A DNA stretch of 64,000 nt from DASQZT01 sp035638575 (GTDB lineage Bacteria; Acidobacteriota; Terriglobia; Bryobacterales; Bryobacteraceae): positions 1 through 64,000 of the forward strand of contig DASQZT010000085.1 in assembly GCA_035638575.1 (NCBI GenBank), given 5' to 3'. The translations under genes and the position numbers were made by a program. Positions 26,527 through 36,630 of the stretch are shown here, in pieces. Every line of letters begins with the position of its first letter. Position 1 is the stretch's first letter. The notes beneath the pieces were generated by a model. The model had not been told where the DNA came from, searched no databases, and saw only the letters and a program-made list of their open reading frames with translations.

Positions 26527-26693
26527 ACCGCCACTTCAGGTGCGGCCCGCCCGGTCCGGAACTTGTGCGGAACGAATCGAGGTGCGGTCTTTTCCCATCC
26601 GGGTTTCGGCGAATCGTCCATGCGGTTCAGGGAATTGTGCCTATTTCAGATCCTTTAATCGGGTTAGCATCCTGTTCAAGGAGTCGTTCGCGA

Positions 26694-29600
26694 ATGAATT
26701 CCAGGCTGAAGTGGGTTCTATTTGTGTCTCTCGCCGTGGGCTCGGTTTTTGCGCAGACGGAGAAGACAACTCTTCGAGGTACGGTTACGGACCCGTCTGG
26801 CGCCGTCGTAACCGGCGCCACCGTAGCGGTGGTGGATGTGGCCACCAACATCGAGGTCCGCCGTGTCACGACGGACAACAGCGGGAACTATGAGGCCCCC
26901 GATCTGAAGCCCAGCATCTACCGCGTCACCGTGGATCTGGCCGGCTTCCGCAAATTCCTTGCCGACGACGTCCAGCTCGATCCCGGGCAGGTCCGGCGCG
27001 TAGACGCGAAACTTTCGGTTGGAAGCACCGCCGAAACGATCACGGTGAACGCGGGCGCTGCCTTGATTCAAACCGAGACCGGCACAATCAGCGGCGAACT
27101 CGACACCAAGAAACTGTACAGCAGCACCCCGACGGTGGATATTTATCCGTCGCCGCTCTCGCTGCTGACCCTGACCCCTGGAATCCAGGGAAACGGTTGG
27201 GCTATGGTGATGGCCGGCATCCCCGTCCGGAACCTGCAGACCTGGGCGATGGATGGCGTTGCCAACGACACCACCGGCGACCAGAACGATAATCCCAACT
27301 TCTTCGAAACCGTGGAGGTCACCGCGGTAAACGCAGGCACTGATACCGCCCGCGCCGCCAACTTCAATATGGTCTCCAAGCATGGCGCCAACGGGTTCCA
27401 TGGATCGTTGTACTGGAAGGAAGAGAATTCGGCGCTGAACGCCCGCAAGTTCTTCGATCCGCGCAACACCCCATTTATCCAGCACGAAGGGGAAGTGGAA
27501 GCCGGCGGGCACATCATCAAGGATCGGACGTTCTTCTTCGTGGCGTGGCAACACCAGATGATGCCCCTCGGCTCGTGGAACATCGTGAACGTGCCAACGG
27601 TAGCCATGAGAACGGGCGATTTCAGCCAGTTTCTGAATGCCGCCACCGCACCCAACAATAAGGTCGCCATCATTAAGGATCCGGCCACCGGCAACCCGTA
27701 CCCCAACAACCAGATTCCGCAAAGCCAGATCAGCAGCGTCGCCCAGAAATTTCTCAACTACTATCCGCTGCCCAATGTCGGCGGCCCCACGACGTACTCC
27801 CAGAACTACGGCTGGATGCACCCTTATAACTATGATGATTACAAGGGTGACTGGCCGTTCCTGCGGATCGATCACAAGGTGACCGAGAGGAATAATCTGT
27901 ACGTCCGGTGGATGGCAAGGGAAACGCCGTACATCTGGGCGGCCGGGGTCAGCGAGCAATTCGACTATACGCAGGCCCGCGACCATCGCGGAACCGTGGC
28001 GTCCGACACGTGGGTGCTTTCGAACACCCTGGTCAACAGCTTCACTTTCGGCCATACGACCGATCTCATCAAGTACGGAGAGCCGGAGCAGAGCGTGACG
28101 CCCCTGTTCGGCGACGACGTCGTGAAGGCCGTCGGCCTTCAGGGCGTCAATGCCCAGGGATTCCATACCCTGGGTTTCCCGAACGTCTCCATCAGCGGCG
28201 TGGGCTCGGTCAGCACTTTGGCGAATACCAACGGTTGCCTGACTGACAACATCTGCACCAACGACGGCATCAACACCTTCGAGGATACGGCCACCTGGTC
28301 GAAAGGCAGACACATTTTGAAGTTCGGAGCCGAATACCGTCACTTTTGGCAGTACCTGGGCTCGGTCTCGTCATCGGTATACGGCAGTTACTCCTTCGCC
28401 GGAACGTACACCGGCAGCGGTTTCGCCGATTTCCTGCTGGGAATCCCCTCCAGCACCTCCAGGCTGAGCAATCCGTTGATCGGCCGGTCGGTTCACCAGA
28501 ATCAGACCGGGTCGTTCGTGGGCGACACGTTCAAGGTCACTTCCAGGCTAACCCTCGACTACGGCCTGCGGTGGGACTACTACGGCAGCCCCTTGTACAA
28601 CGACGGCTTCATGTACAACTGGGATCCGGTAAGCGGGAACATAATCGTCCCCAAGGGGACCTTGGGCAAGATCAGCCCCCTGTTCCCCACAAGCATCATC
28701 CCCGTGGTGGAAGGAAGCGTTGTCCCGTCTCCCAAGCTCACGAATTTCCACCCGCGATTTTCCGCGGCGTACCGCATTTCCGACAAGCTGGTGGTGCGCG
28801 GCGGCTACGGCGAGTTCACCGAGTCGTGGGGATACAACAGCAGCGGCCGCGTGAACGGCGCCGGTCCGTTCCAGTTGAGCGAATCCTACAGCAACGTCCT
28901 GACCAATGGCACGCCGCTGTTCGCTTTTCCCAACGCCTTCCCGACCAGCCTGGCGCTGTCCGCGGTTCCCAGCCAGAGCGTCACGGCGATTCCGATGCAC
29001 ACCGACGAGGGCGTGCTCCGGCAATACAACGCCACCCTGGAGCGCCAAATCGGAAACCTGGGTCTGCGCGCTTCCTTCCTGGGCATGAACGGCTCGGGGC
29101 TGAACTATAGCCTCAACGTGAATAAGCCGCAGGCCAGCACCATTCCTTTCACTGTAGCCCGGCGGCCCTATCCGAACGTGAATTCCGCTACGGAGTATCG
29201 TAACGACGGTTCCTGGCATCGCCAGGCGCTGCAATTGCAGGCGCAGAGGAGAGCGGGGCCGGTCACCTTCGACTCCAGCTTCACCTTGGCCAACAACATG
29301 GAGAACTACTACCTCACGCAAGATCCCTACAACGTGACCGACAACTGGGAGCGCGACGGCAACGAACGGCGTAAGTACTTCGTGACCAGCGGGACCTGGG
29401 CACTGCCGGTCGGCAAAGGACGGCATTTCCTGCCCAATGCCCATCCGGTGGTCAATGGGGTCCTGGGCGGCTGGGATGCGCAGGCCATCGTCACTCTCGC
29501 ATCGGGCCAGTACACATCGCCTTCCTTCACCGGTCCCGATCCCGCCAACGCCAGTTCGGGAAATGTAACCCAATATCCCGACTGTGTCGGAAGCCCGTAC

Positions 29601-29939
29601 TCCGGTACCCGCTCCATCTCGGGGTATTACAACCTGGCGGCGTTTGCGGTTCCGGCGTCCAACTACGGCCGTTACGGCAATTGCGGCATGAACGTCCTGG
29701 AGACGTACCCCATGCACGTCGGCCATCTCAGCCTGTTAAAAACTTTTGGGATCTCGGAGCGTATCAAAGCCACGTTCATCGCACAGATCTCGAACATCAC
29801 CAACACGCCTCACTTCCAGAGCGTGAATACCAACATCACGCAAGCCAATTTCGGAGCGTTCACTTCAGTGTTTCCCTATTACCAGCCGGAGAGGCAAGGA
29901 TACCGGCAAATGGACCTGAAGCTCCGGATACAGTGGTGA
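26694..29939 (+). CDS. TonB-dependent receptor with carboxypeptidase-regulatory-like N-domain (2)
   Basis: This 1081-residue outer-membrane protein has a signal peptide (MNSRLKWVLFVSLAVGSVFA). Its regulatory domain (GTVTDPSGAVVTGATVAVVD) spans about 28-110, the plug about 115-250 and the barrel runs to a terminal Trp (LRIQW). The start at 26694 is fixed by AAGGAG at 26678-26683; the frame is open upstream but there is no coding signal there. It is followed 5 bp later by a GH2 enzyme, so the two are likely one operon. This suggests it imports the oligosaccharide or product handled by that enzyme. No SusD-like partner is present. Confidence 0.92.
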   Translation: MNSRLKWVLFVSLAVGSVFAQTEKTTLRGTVTDPSGAVVTGATVAVVDVATNIEVRRVTTDNSGNYEAPDLKPSIYRVTVDLAGFRKFLADDVQLDPGQVRRVDAKLSVGSTAETITVNAGAALIQTETGTISGELDTKKLYSSTPTVDIYPSPLSLLTLTPGIQGNGWAMVMAGIPVRNLQTWAMDGVANDTTGDQNDNPNFFETVEVTAVNAGTDTARAANFNMVSKHGANGFHGSLYWKEENSALNARKFFDPRNTPFIQHEGEVEAGGHIIKDRTFFFVAWQHQMMPLGSWNIVNVPTVAMRTGDFSQFLNAATAPNNKVAIIKDPATGNPYPNNQIPQSQISSVAQKFLNYYPLPNVGGPTTYSQNYGWMHPYNYDDYKGDWPFLRIDHKVTERNNLYVRWMARETPYIWAAGVSEQFDYTQARDHRGTVASDTWVLSNTLVNSFTFGHTTDLIKYGEPEQSVTPLFGDDVVKAVGLQGVNAQGFHTLGFPNVSISGVGSVSTLANTNGCLTDNICTNDGINTFEDTATWSKGRHILKFGAEYRHFWQYLGSVSSSVYGSYSFAGTYTGSGFADFLLGIPSSTSRLSNPLIGRSVHQNQTGSFVGDTFKVTSRLTLDYGLRWDYYGSPLYNDGFMYNWDPVSGNIIVPKGTLGKISPLFPTSIIPVVEGSVVPSPKLTNFHPRFSAAYRISDKLVVRGGYGEFTESWGYNSSGRVNGAGPFQLSESYSNVLTNGTPLFAFPNAFPTSLALSAVPSQSVTAIPMHTDEGVLRQYNATLERQIGNLGLRASFLGMNGSGLNYSLNVNKPQASTIPFTVARRPYPNVNSATEYRNDGSWHRQALQLQAQRRAGPVTFDSSFTLANNMENYYLTQDPYNVTDNWERDGNERRKYFVTSGTWALPVGKGRHFLPNAHPVVNGVLGGWDAQAIVTLASGQYTSPSFTGPDPANASSGNVTQYPDCVGSPYSGTRSISGYYNLAAFAVPASNYGRYGNCGMNVLETYPMHVGHLSLLKTFGISERIKATFIAQISNITNTPHFQSVNTNITQANFGAFTSVFPYYQPERQGYRQMDLKLRIQW

Positions 29940-29944
29940 TCTCC

Positions 29945-32674
29945 ATGCGAAAAACGATCATAACTACGCGAGTTCTTCTGGCAGCGGCGGTTGGCGCCGG
30001 TATCGCTTGGGCCGGCGCCGTACCCGCGGCGACGATGTCGCTTGCAGGCCAATGGCGGTTCTCGCTCGATCCGAACAAGGAAGGCGTGCAGAAGGGGTTC
30101 TTCAACAGCGACCTGCCGCAGAAAATATCCCTGCCCGGTTCGACCGATGAAGCCCACTTCGGCACTCCCAATCCGAACAAGCCAACGCTGGATGGACTGT
30201 ACCGGCCCTACCTGTACGAAGGACAGGCCTGGTACCAGCGCGACATCGACGTTCCGGCCGGGTGGCAGGGAAAACGAATCACGCTGTCGCTGGAACGGGT
30301 TCATTGGGACACGCGCGTCTGGGTGGATGGCACGGACATCGGCACACGGGACACCCTGATTGCGCCCCACGTCTACGAATTGCCTGTCGGCCTCAGCCCG
30401 GGGCGGCACAAGCTGACGATCCTGGTGGACAACACCAAGAAAATCGACTTGGGCAGGTTCGTCTCGATCAATTACGAAGGCACGCAGACCAACTGGAACG
30501 GACTGATCGGCAAACTGGAGCTGCGCGCCCAGGATCCGGTTTCCATCCAGGATGTCGAGGTCTACCCGGACGTGGCGCGGAAGACAGCCAAGCTGAGCAT
30601 CACGATAGTGAACGCCACAGGCAAGCCGGCCACCGGAAAACTCACGATCGGCGCCACCGGGCATCCGGCGGGCGGCAAGGTTCCGGCCCGCGACGTGCAA
30701 TTCACGGCCGCCGAGCCGCGCAGCGTCGTCACGGCCGAACTGCCCATGGGCGCGAATGTGCGCCTGTGGGACGAGTTCTCCCCGAATCTGTACGACCTTA
30801 CGGTTTCGCTGTCGGCGAAGTCGGCGAGCGCTGCTTTCTCGGATAGCCAGACGGTCACATTCGGCATGCGCGACCTGGCGATTCACGGCACCCAATTCGT
30901 GATGAACGGCAGGCCCATATACTTGCGCGGAACCCTGGAGTGCGGCATCTTCCCGCGCACGGGCTATCCGCCCACGGACGTGGCCGAGTGGAGGCGCATC
31001 TACCGCGTCCTCAAATCCTACGGCCTGAATTTCATCCGGTTCCATTCCTGGACTCCGCCGGATGCGGCATTTGCGGCGGGCGATCTCGAGGGCGTGATGA
31101 TCCAGACCGAAGGTCCGATCGCCAACGTCCGCGTGGGCACCGATGCGAACCGCGATACTTTTGTCGAGAAAGAGCTGCTGAGAGTTGTTCACACGTACGG
31201 GAACCACCCGTCGTTCTGCCTGATGACGCTCGGCAATGAATACGGCGGACCGGACGAGTTGCTGTCGAAGTGGGTGGGCGAGCTGATCCAGGAAGATTCG
31301 CGCCACCTGTATTCGTCGGCATCTTCGGCACAAGTCACCGCGAACCGCCAGTTCACCGAGAGCGGCCGGCCGCGCGCCGTACAGGGTACCAGCACCGCCT
31401 TCGACTTCCGCGACATCATCTCGAAGCAGGATCGTCCGCTGATCGGCCACGAGATCGGCCAGTGGACCTTTTTCCCCAACTTCGACGAGATGAAGAAGTA
31501 CACCGGCGTTCTGACGGCCAGGAATTTCGAACTGGTCCGGGACGACCTTTCGGCCAAGCACATGCTCGATCTAGCGCCGCGATTTGTCCAGGCGACCGGG
31601 ATTCACGCAGTGCTGCTCTACAAGGAAGAGATCGAGCTGCTGATGCGCACCCCGGGCCACACCGGGTTCTCGCTGCTCGACCTCCACGACTACCCGGGAC
31701 AAGGCACGGCGCTGATTGGTCTGCTCGATCCATTCTGGGACTCCAAGGGATTCATCGCCCCGGAGAAGCACCGCCAGTACTGCGGGCCGACCGTGCCCCT
31801 GCTGCGCATGACCAAGCGGACGTACACCGCGGACGAGACCTTCACGGCGCAGATCGATGTCGCCCACTTCGGGCCGAAAGATCTCGCGAACGCCCAGCCG
31901 CTATGGCGCATCCAAAATGAAAAAGGAGGAGAGATCGCGTCCGGATCGCTGGCCGCGGTAAGCCTCCCCACGGGCAAGCTGACGCCTGCCGGCGAGTTCA
32001 AGACGGCGCTGTCGAAGATCGCGGCGCCCGCAAAAGTGACGGTGAAAGTCTCGCTCAAAGGAACGCAATTCGCCAACGAGTGGGACATCTGGGTGTACCC
32101 GCCGGCCTCGGCAGTGACCGCGCCCTCGGGCGTGGTGGCGGCGCGGACATGGGAAGAGGCCAAGACGGCCCTGGCCGCGGGGAAGAAAGTGATCCTGTTC
32201 CCCTCCGCCGTAAACTCCGAGCAGTCGCTGCCCGGCAAGTTCCTCCCGGTCTTCTGGAGCCCGGTGTGGTTCCCCAAGCAGCAGCCCAACACCATGGGCA
32301 TTCTGGTTGACCCCAAGCACCCCGCATTCGCGCAGTTTCCCACCGAGTTCTATAGCAACTGGCAATGGTGGGACCTGATTCAAAGCTCGCGCACGCTGAT
32401 CCTCAACGATACGCCTGCTACCTTCCGGCCCATCGTTCAGGTGATCGACAACTTCGCGCGCAACGACAAGCTGGGGAATCTGCTGGAAGCCCAGGTGGGC
32501 GAAGGACAGCTCCTTTTGTGCACCATGGATCTGCCCGGCATCATGGAGAAGCAACCGGCTGCCCGGCAATTGCTGCGGAGCCTATATGCATATGTGGGTT
32601 CGCCGGCCTTCCGGCCTTCGCAGAAGCTCGAGACGGCTTCCATCGATCGCTGGTTCGCGCCCTCGCCACGGTAG
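29945..32674 (+). CDS. GH2-family glycoside hydrolase (beta-galactosidase-like)
   Basis: This 909-residue secreted protein has a signal peptide (TRVLLAAAVGAGIAWAGA), then a GH2 sugar-binding sandwich (about 35-190, with YEGQAWYQRDIDVPAGWQGK). An Ig-like domain (about 195-300) and a TIM barrel from about 310 follow. The acid/base is probably Glu432 in GNEYGG and the nucleophile Glu503 in IGHEIGQW. A C-terminal region of about 250 residues is of uncertain role. The ATG lies 5 bp after the TonB receptor stop with no clear ribosome site, which suggests coupling. The frame is open upstream into the receptor gene but that part is out of frame with it. GH2 covers beta-galactosidase, beta-glucuronidase and beta-mannosidase; galactosidase is favoured by the neighbouring GH35 and GH27. 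Confidence 0.88.
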   Translation: MRKTIITTRVLLAAAVGAGIAWAGAVPAATMSLAGQWRFSLDPNKEGVQKGFFNSDLPQKISLPGSTDEAHFGTPNPNKPTLDGLYRPYLYEGQAWYQRDIDVPAGWQGKRITLSLERVHWDTRVWVDGTDIGTRDTLIAPHVYELPVGLSPGRHKLTILVDNTKKIDLGRFVSINYEGTQTNWNGLIGKLELRAQDPVSIQDVEVYPDVARKTAKLSITIVNATGKPATGKLTIGATGHPAGGKVPARDVQFTAAEPRSVVTAELPMGANVRLWDEFSPNLYDLTVSLSAKSASAAFSDSQTVTFGMRDLAIHGTQFVMNGRPIYLRGTLECGIFPRTGYPPTDVAEWRRIYRVLKSYGLNFIRFHSWTPPDAAFAAGDLEGVMIQTEGPIANVRVGTDANRDTFVEKELLRVVHTYGNHPSFCLMTLGNEYGGPDELLSKWVGELIQEDSRHLYSSASSAQVTANRQFTESGRPRAVQGTSTAFDFRDIISKQDRPLIGHEIGQWTFFPNFDEMKKYTGVLTARNFELVRDDLSAKHMLDLAPRFVQATGIHAVLLYKEEIELLMRTPGHTGFSLLDLHDYPGQGTALIGLLDPFWDSKGFIAPEKHRQYCGPTVPLLRMTKRTYTADETFTAQIDVAHFGPKDLANAQPLWRIQNEKGGEIASGSLAAVSLPTGKLTPAGEFKTALSKIAAPAKVTVKVSLKGTQFANEWDIWVYPPASAVTAPSGVVAARTWEEAKTALAAGKKVILFPSAVNSEQSLPGKFLPVFWSPVWFPKQQPNTMGILVDPKHPAFAQFPTEFYSNWQWWDLIQSSRTLILNDTPATFRPIVQVIDNFARNDKLGNLLEAQVGEGQLLLCTMDLPGIMEKQPAARQLLRSLYAYVGSPAFRPSQKLETASIDRWFAPSPR

Positions 32675-32680
32675 CATTGG

Positions 32681-32763
32681 TGGCGCAGGCACTTTTGCGT
32701 GCCGGGTCGAGACTCGTCTCGACCCTCGCGTTCGTGCGCCGGGCATGCTCCGGCACGAGTCAA
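32681..32763. repeat. Palindromic repeat element with three consecutive hairpins
   Basis: The short gap between the GH2 and GH35 genes is almost filled by inverted repeats. GGCAC/GTGCC pairs at 32688-32703. GGGTCGAGAC/GTCTCGACCC is a perfect 10-bp stem at 32704-32725. CGTGCGCCGG pairs with CCGGCACG at about 32734-32757, with one bulge. The layout of three hairpins is like the element at 1-98 though the sequence differs. It abuts the GH35 start codon and could uncouple the two genes or process their mRNA. Confidence 0.6.
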
Positions 32764-34566
32764 ATGCGTATAAGCGTTTCAGCCCTGCTGCTGCTCGCCG
32801 CCGCGTTGGCCGGCGCCGCGGACCGGCACACTTTCGTGCTGGGAAAAGACGACTTCCTGCTCGACGGCAAACCACTCCAGATCGTCAGCGGGGAAATGCA
32901 CCCGGCCCGCATTCCCCCCGAGTACTGGCGTCACCGCATTCGCATGGCCAGGGCAATGGGCGTCAACACCATTGCGGTTTATGTCTTCTGGAACTTCCAC
33001 GAAACCGCCGAGGGACGCTTCGATTTCGCCACCCCGGACCACGACATCGCCGCCTTTCTGAAGATGGTTCAGGAGGAGGGCATGTGGGTCCTGCTGCGGC
33101 CCGGGCCCTATGTCTGCGCGGAGTGGGATTTCGGCGGCCTGCCCGCATACTTGTTGCGCGTGCCCGACTTGAAGGTCCGATGCCTGGACCCGAGGTATAT
33201 GGCGGCGGCGGAGCGATACATCCGCGCCCTGGCCCGCGTGATCGCGCCCGCACAGGTGACCGAAGGCGGACCCATCCTGATGCTCCAGATCGAGAACGAA
33301 TACGGCAGTTTCGGCAACGACCGAAATTACCTGCTGAGGCTGCGCCAGGTCTGGCAGGAGGCCGGCATCCGGGTGCCGTTCTATACCGCCGACGGTGCCA
33401 CGACCTACATGCTGGAAGCCGGGTCCCTGCCCGGAGCGGCCGTGGGCCTCGACCCGGGCTCGACCGACGAGCAGTTCGAACTGGCGCGGCGGATGAACCC
33501 CGGCGTTCCGGTGTTCTCGAGTGAAACATACCCGGGCTGGCTGACTCATTGGGGAGAACCCTGGGCGCGCCGCGGAGTGGACAGGCTCATCCGGGACGTG
33601 CAAGGACTGCTCGACAAAGGGCGCTCCTTCAACTTGTACGTGGTTCACGGGGGCACAAACTTCGGATTCTGGGCCGGCGCCAACTCCGGCGGCAAGGGGA
33701 ACTACCTGCCGGACATCACCAGCTACGATTACGACGCGCCGATCACCGAGCAGGGGCGCGCAACCGTCAAATACCAGGCGCTCCGCGAAGTGCTGGGGCG
33801 CCACCGCGGGACGAAAGGCGCACTGCCCGAAATCCCGGCGGATATTCCAGCCGCCGCGATTCCGCCGATCGCCCTGCGGCCGTACGCCTCGCTCTGGCAG
33901 AACCTGCCGCGTCCGGTCGCCTCCGTCCAGCCACGTCCCATGGAAGACTACGGCCAGGACTTCGGAATGATTGTCTACCAGACTACGTTGATCGGGCATA
34001 AGAGCGGCAATCTCGCCGTTACCGATGTGCACGACTACGCCACGGTGTTTGTGGACGGGCGCTACATCGGCAAGCTCGACCGGCGGGAAGGCGTCAATAC
34101 CATCGCGCTGCCCAAGACGGACAACCCTGAACCGGTGCTCACGATTCTGGTGGAGGCGATGGGGAGGATCAACTTCGCGCAGACCATGATCGACCGCAAG
34201 GGAATCACGGATCGCGTGACGCTGAACGGCATGACGCTGATGAACTGGGAAGTGTACCCGCTGCCGCTGAAAGACGACTTCGTCCGGCAGTTGCCCGAAG
34301 GCAAGGTGGAGGAACGGCCGGGGATCTTCTTCCTGGGGACGTTCGACCTGGCGGAACCCGCCGACACTTTCCTGGATCTCTCGGGATACCAGAAAGGGCT
34401 GGTTTGGGTAAATGGGCACAACCTGGGACGCTACTGGAACCTCGGTCCTCAGAAGCGCCTCTACTGCCCGGCGGGATGGCTGCGCCGGGGCCAGAACCAG
34501 ATCCTGGTGCTCGACTTGCATCAACTGCAGCCCGCCGCGGTAATGGGCTTTGCGGAACTGCAGTAG
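32764..34566 (+). CDS. GH35 beta-galactosidase, secreted
   Basis: This 600-residue protein has a signal peptide (MRISVSALLLLAAALAGAA) and a GH35 catalytic barrel beginning LLDGKPLQIVSGEMHPARIP. The GH35 signature GPYVCAEWDFGGLPAYL is complete. Glu179 in QIENEYGS is the expected acid/base and Glu254 in SSETYPGW the nucleophile. The C-terminal part (about 400-600) holds galactose-binding-like sandwiches, with VWVNGHNLGRYWNLGPQ. The start at 32764 was chosen because the upstream frame runs through the repeat and the GH2 gene. The product should remove terminal beta-galactose in the periplasm or outside. It shares direction and theme with the GH2 and GH27 genes. Confidence 0.92.
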   Translation: MRISVSALLLLAAALAGAADRHTFVLGKDDFLLDGKPLQIVSGEMHPARIPPEYWRHRIRMARAMGVNTIAVYVFWNFHETAEGRFDFATPDHDIAAFLKMVQEEGMWVLLRPGPYVCAEWDFGGLPAYLLRVPDLKVRCLDPRYMAAAERYIRALARVIAPAQVTEGGPILMLQIENEYGSFGNDRNYLLRLRQVWQEAGIRVPFYTADGATTYMLEAGSLPGAAVGLDPGSTDEQFELARRMNPGVPVFSSETYPGWLTHWGEPWARRGVDRLIRDVQGLLDKGRSFNLYVVHGGTNFGFWAGANSGGKGNYLPDITSYDYDAPITEQGRATVKYQALREVLGRHRGTKGALPEIPADIPAAAIPPIALRPYASLWQNLPRPVASVQPRPMEDYGQDFGMIVYQTTLIGHKSGNLAVTDVHDYATVFVDGRYIGKLDRREGVNTIALPKTDNPEPVLTILVEAMGRINFAQTMIDRKGITDRVTLNGMTLMNWEVYPLPLKDDFVRQLPEGKVEERPGIFFLGTFDLAEPADTFLDLSGYQKGLVWVNGHNLGRYWNLGPQKRLYCPAGWLRRGQNQILVLDLHQLQPAAVMGFAELQ

Positions 34567-34600
34567 AGCGGGCAAACGATTTGACCGCCCGCCGCGCCAT

Positions 34601-34644
34601 GCTATCCTTCGTTTTTTGCGAAGGTTTCCGGAAGGTCTGATAGC
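34601..34644 (+). promoter_or_regulatory. Structured leader before the KimA-like permease gene
   Basis: GCTATC (34601-34606) can pair with GATAGC (34639-34644), enclosing the hairpin CTTCG/CGAAG (34607-34611 with 34619-34623) and the palindrome TTCCGGAA (34626-34633). The fold would end 9 bp before the ATG and so sits over the ribosome-binding region. It is far shorter than a ydaO/c-di-AMP riboswitch. A regulatory role is a guess. Confidence 0.35.
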
Positions 34645-34653
34645 AGGCGCCGA

Positions 34654-36525
34654 ATGTCACTGGGCACTTTTCTGTTCGGATCCCCTCTGGCCTCTTCCCA
34701 GGAGCGCGCGGAACGAATCGGAGCCGCGGCGGGTATCCCCATCTTCGGCCTGGATGCCCTGAGCTCCGCCGCCTACGGACCCGAAGCCGCGCTGACTCTG
34801 CTGATCCCGCTGGGAGCGGCGGGCTCTCTCTACATCGTCCCGATCAGCGCCAGCATCATCGTCCTGCTGACCATTGTTTTTTTCTCCTACCGGCAGACGA
34901 TCGAAGCATATCCGGGTGGAGGTGGTTCCTACACCGTGGCGCGAGAGAACCTGGGTGTCTCCGCCGGGTTGCTGGCGGCTGCGGCGCTGATGATCGACTA
35001 CATTCTGGTGGTGGCGGTCGGAATCTCCGCCGGCGTGGGCGCATTGGTTTCGGCGGCTCCCGATCTGCAGCGGCACACGCTCCTTTTGTGTCTCGGCATT
35101 CTTGTGCTCATAACGCTCGTCAATTTGCGTGGCGTGCGCGAAGCGGGCGCGGTGTTCATGATCCCCACCTACCTGTTCGTCGGGACACTGCTGGTCGCCA
35201 TCGGAATCGGGGTGGTCAAGAGTCTGTTGAGCGGCGGCCATCCCGCACCCGTGGTAACGCCTCCCGCAAGCCGCGGGGCAGCCGCGGCGGTCGGCGTATG
35301 GTTGCTCCTCAAGGCATTCGCCAGCGGATGCACCGCCATGACCGGCGTCGAGGCCGTCAGCAACGGGGTAAAAGCCTTCCGCGAGCCCACGGCCCCGACG
35401 GCTCGACGCACTCTGACCATCATCATCGCCTTGCTGATCGTGATGCTGGCGGGCATCGCCTACCTGGTGCGGGCGTACGGCATCGTCGCCACCGACCCCG
35501 GCCAGCCGGGATACCAGAGCGTCCTCTCGATCATGCTGGGGGCGGTCACCGGCAAGGGCCTGTTTTATTACGTGACGATCGGCTCCATTCTGCTGGTGCT
35601 GGCCTTATCCGCCAACACCGCGTTCGCGGACTTTCCGCGGCTGTGCCGAGTGATCGCGCTGGACGGATTCCTGCCCCGCTCTCTGGCCATTCGCGGCCGG
35701 CGGCTCATCTACTCGCAAGGCGTGTATGTGCTCGCGGCCCTCTCCGCTCTGCTCCTGATCGTTTTCGGTGGGGTGACCGACCGCCTGATCCCTTTGTTCG
35801 CAGTGGGCGCGTTTTTGGCCTTCACGCTTTCGCAAACCGGCATGGTATTTCACTGGAAGCGGGTGGGCGGCCGGGGTGCGCGCCACAGTATTTTCGTCAA
35901 CGGGTTCGGCGCGCTCGCCACCGGTTTGACCGTAGTGGTGGTGTTGGTGGCGAAGTTCCTGGAAGGGGCCTGGATCACTTTGCTCCTCATTCCCGGCCTG
36001 CTGCTGCTCATGGTCTCGGTTCGCCGCCAGTACCACCGGGTGGCCCTCGAAATCGACTGCCAGACCCCACTGGAACTGAAGTCTTTCCGGCCGCCGATGG
36101 TGGTCGTGCCTATCGATCGCTGGAGCAGGGTGGCCAAGCAGGCGTTCACTTTCGCCTTCAACATCTCGCCCGACGTTGTCGGGTTGCACGTGGATTCCGG
36201 CGAGCGCACGGTCTATCTGCAAAAGCAGTGGCAGGACTACGTGGAGCACCCGGTTCAGGAACTGGGCATGGGCGCTCCCAAGCTGGTATGCCTGAAGTCG
36301 GAATACCGGTTCATCATCAACCCGATTGTGGATTACGTGCTCCAGCTCGAGCGCGCCAATCCCGGCCGGCAGATCGCGGTGGTGATTCCCGAACTGGTGG
36401 AGCACCGCTGGTATTACTTCTTCCTGCACAACCAACGGGCGGCGGCGTTGAAGGCTCTGCTCTATTTGAAAGGCAGCCCACGCATCATCGTGATCAATGT
36501 CCCCTGGTACATGCAAGGCCGTTAG
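34654..36525 (+). CDS. APC-family permease, KimA-like
   Basis: This 623-residue protein has about twelve membrane helices in residues 25-460. The opening FGSPLASSQ and GLDALSSAAYGPEAALTLLI resemble the KimA (YdaO) branch of the APC superfamily, which takes up potassium with protons. The C-terminal cytosolic domain of about 160 residues (from about 465, with MVVVPIDRWSRVAKQAFTFA) also fits KimA, which has a C-terminal cytosolic domain. An amino-acid permease is the alternative, since this branch is often annotated so. The gene is 87 bp after the GH35 gene on the same strand. It has a folded leader and no visible c-di-AMP riboswitch. Its role in a glycan locus is unclear. Confidence 0.82.
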   Translation: MSLGTFLFGSPLASSQERAERIGAAAGIPIFGLDALSSAAYGPEAALTLLIPLGAAGSLYIVPISASIIVLLTIVFFSYRQTIEAYPGGGGSYTVARENLGVSAGLLAAAALMIDYILVVAVGISAGVGALVSAAPDLQRHTLLLCLGILVLITLVNLRGVREAGAVFMIPTYLFVGTLLVAIGIGVVKSLLSGGHPAPVVTPPASRGAAAAVGVWLLLKAFASGCTAMTGVEAVSNGVKAFREPTAPTARRTLTIIIALLIVMLAGIAYLVRAYGIVATDPGQPGYQSVLSIMLGAVTGKGLFYYVTIGSILLVLALSANTAFADFPRLCRVIALDGFLPRSLAIRGRRLIYSQGVYVLAALSALLLIVFGGVTDRLIPLFAVGAFLAFTLSQTGMVFHWKRVGGRGARHSIFVNGFGALATGLTVVVVLVAKFLEGAWITLLLIPGLLLLMVSVRRQYHRVALEIDCQTPLELKSFRPPMVVVPIDRWSRVAKQAFTFAFNISPDVVGLHVDSGERTVYLQKQWQDYVEHPVQELGMGAPKLVCLKSEYRFIINPIVDYVLQLERANPGRQIAVVIPELVEHRWYYFFLHNQRAAALKALLYLKGSPRIIVINVPWYMQGR

Positions 36526-36630
36526 GTTACTGCCGTGTCGGCCTGGGATAGCATCGACACCCCCGTCACAACCTGACCGCCCAAAACACATCGGCCACGC
36601 GCAAATTGAGATCATGAAGCGAGGTTGCCA

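Noticed and set aside
26635..26659. TTGTGC and TTTAAT upstream of TonB receptor 2 as a promoter
   Set aside because: The spacing is only 13 bp, too short for a normal promoter.
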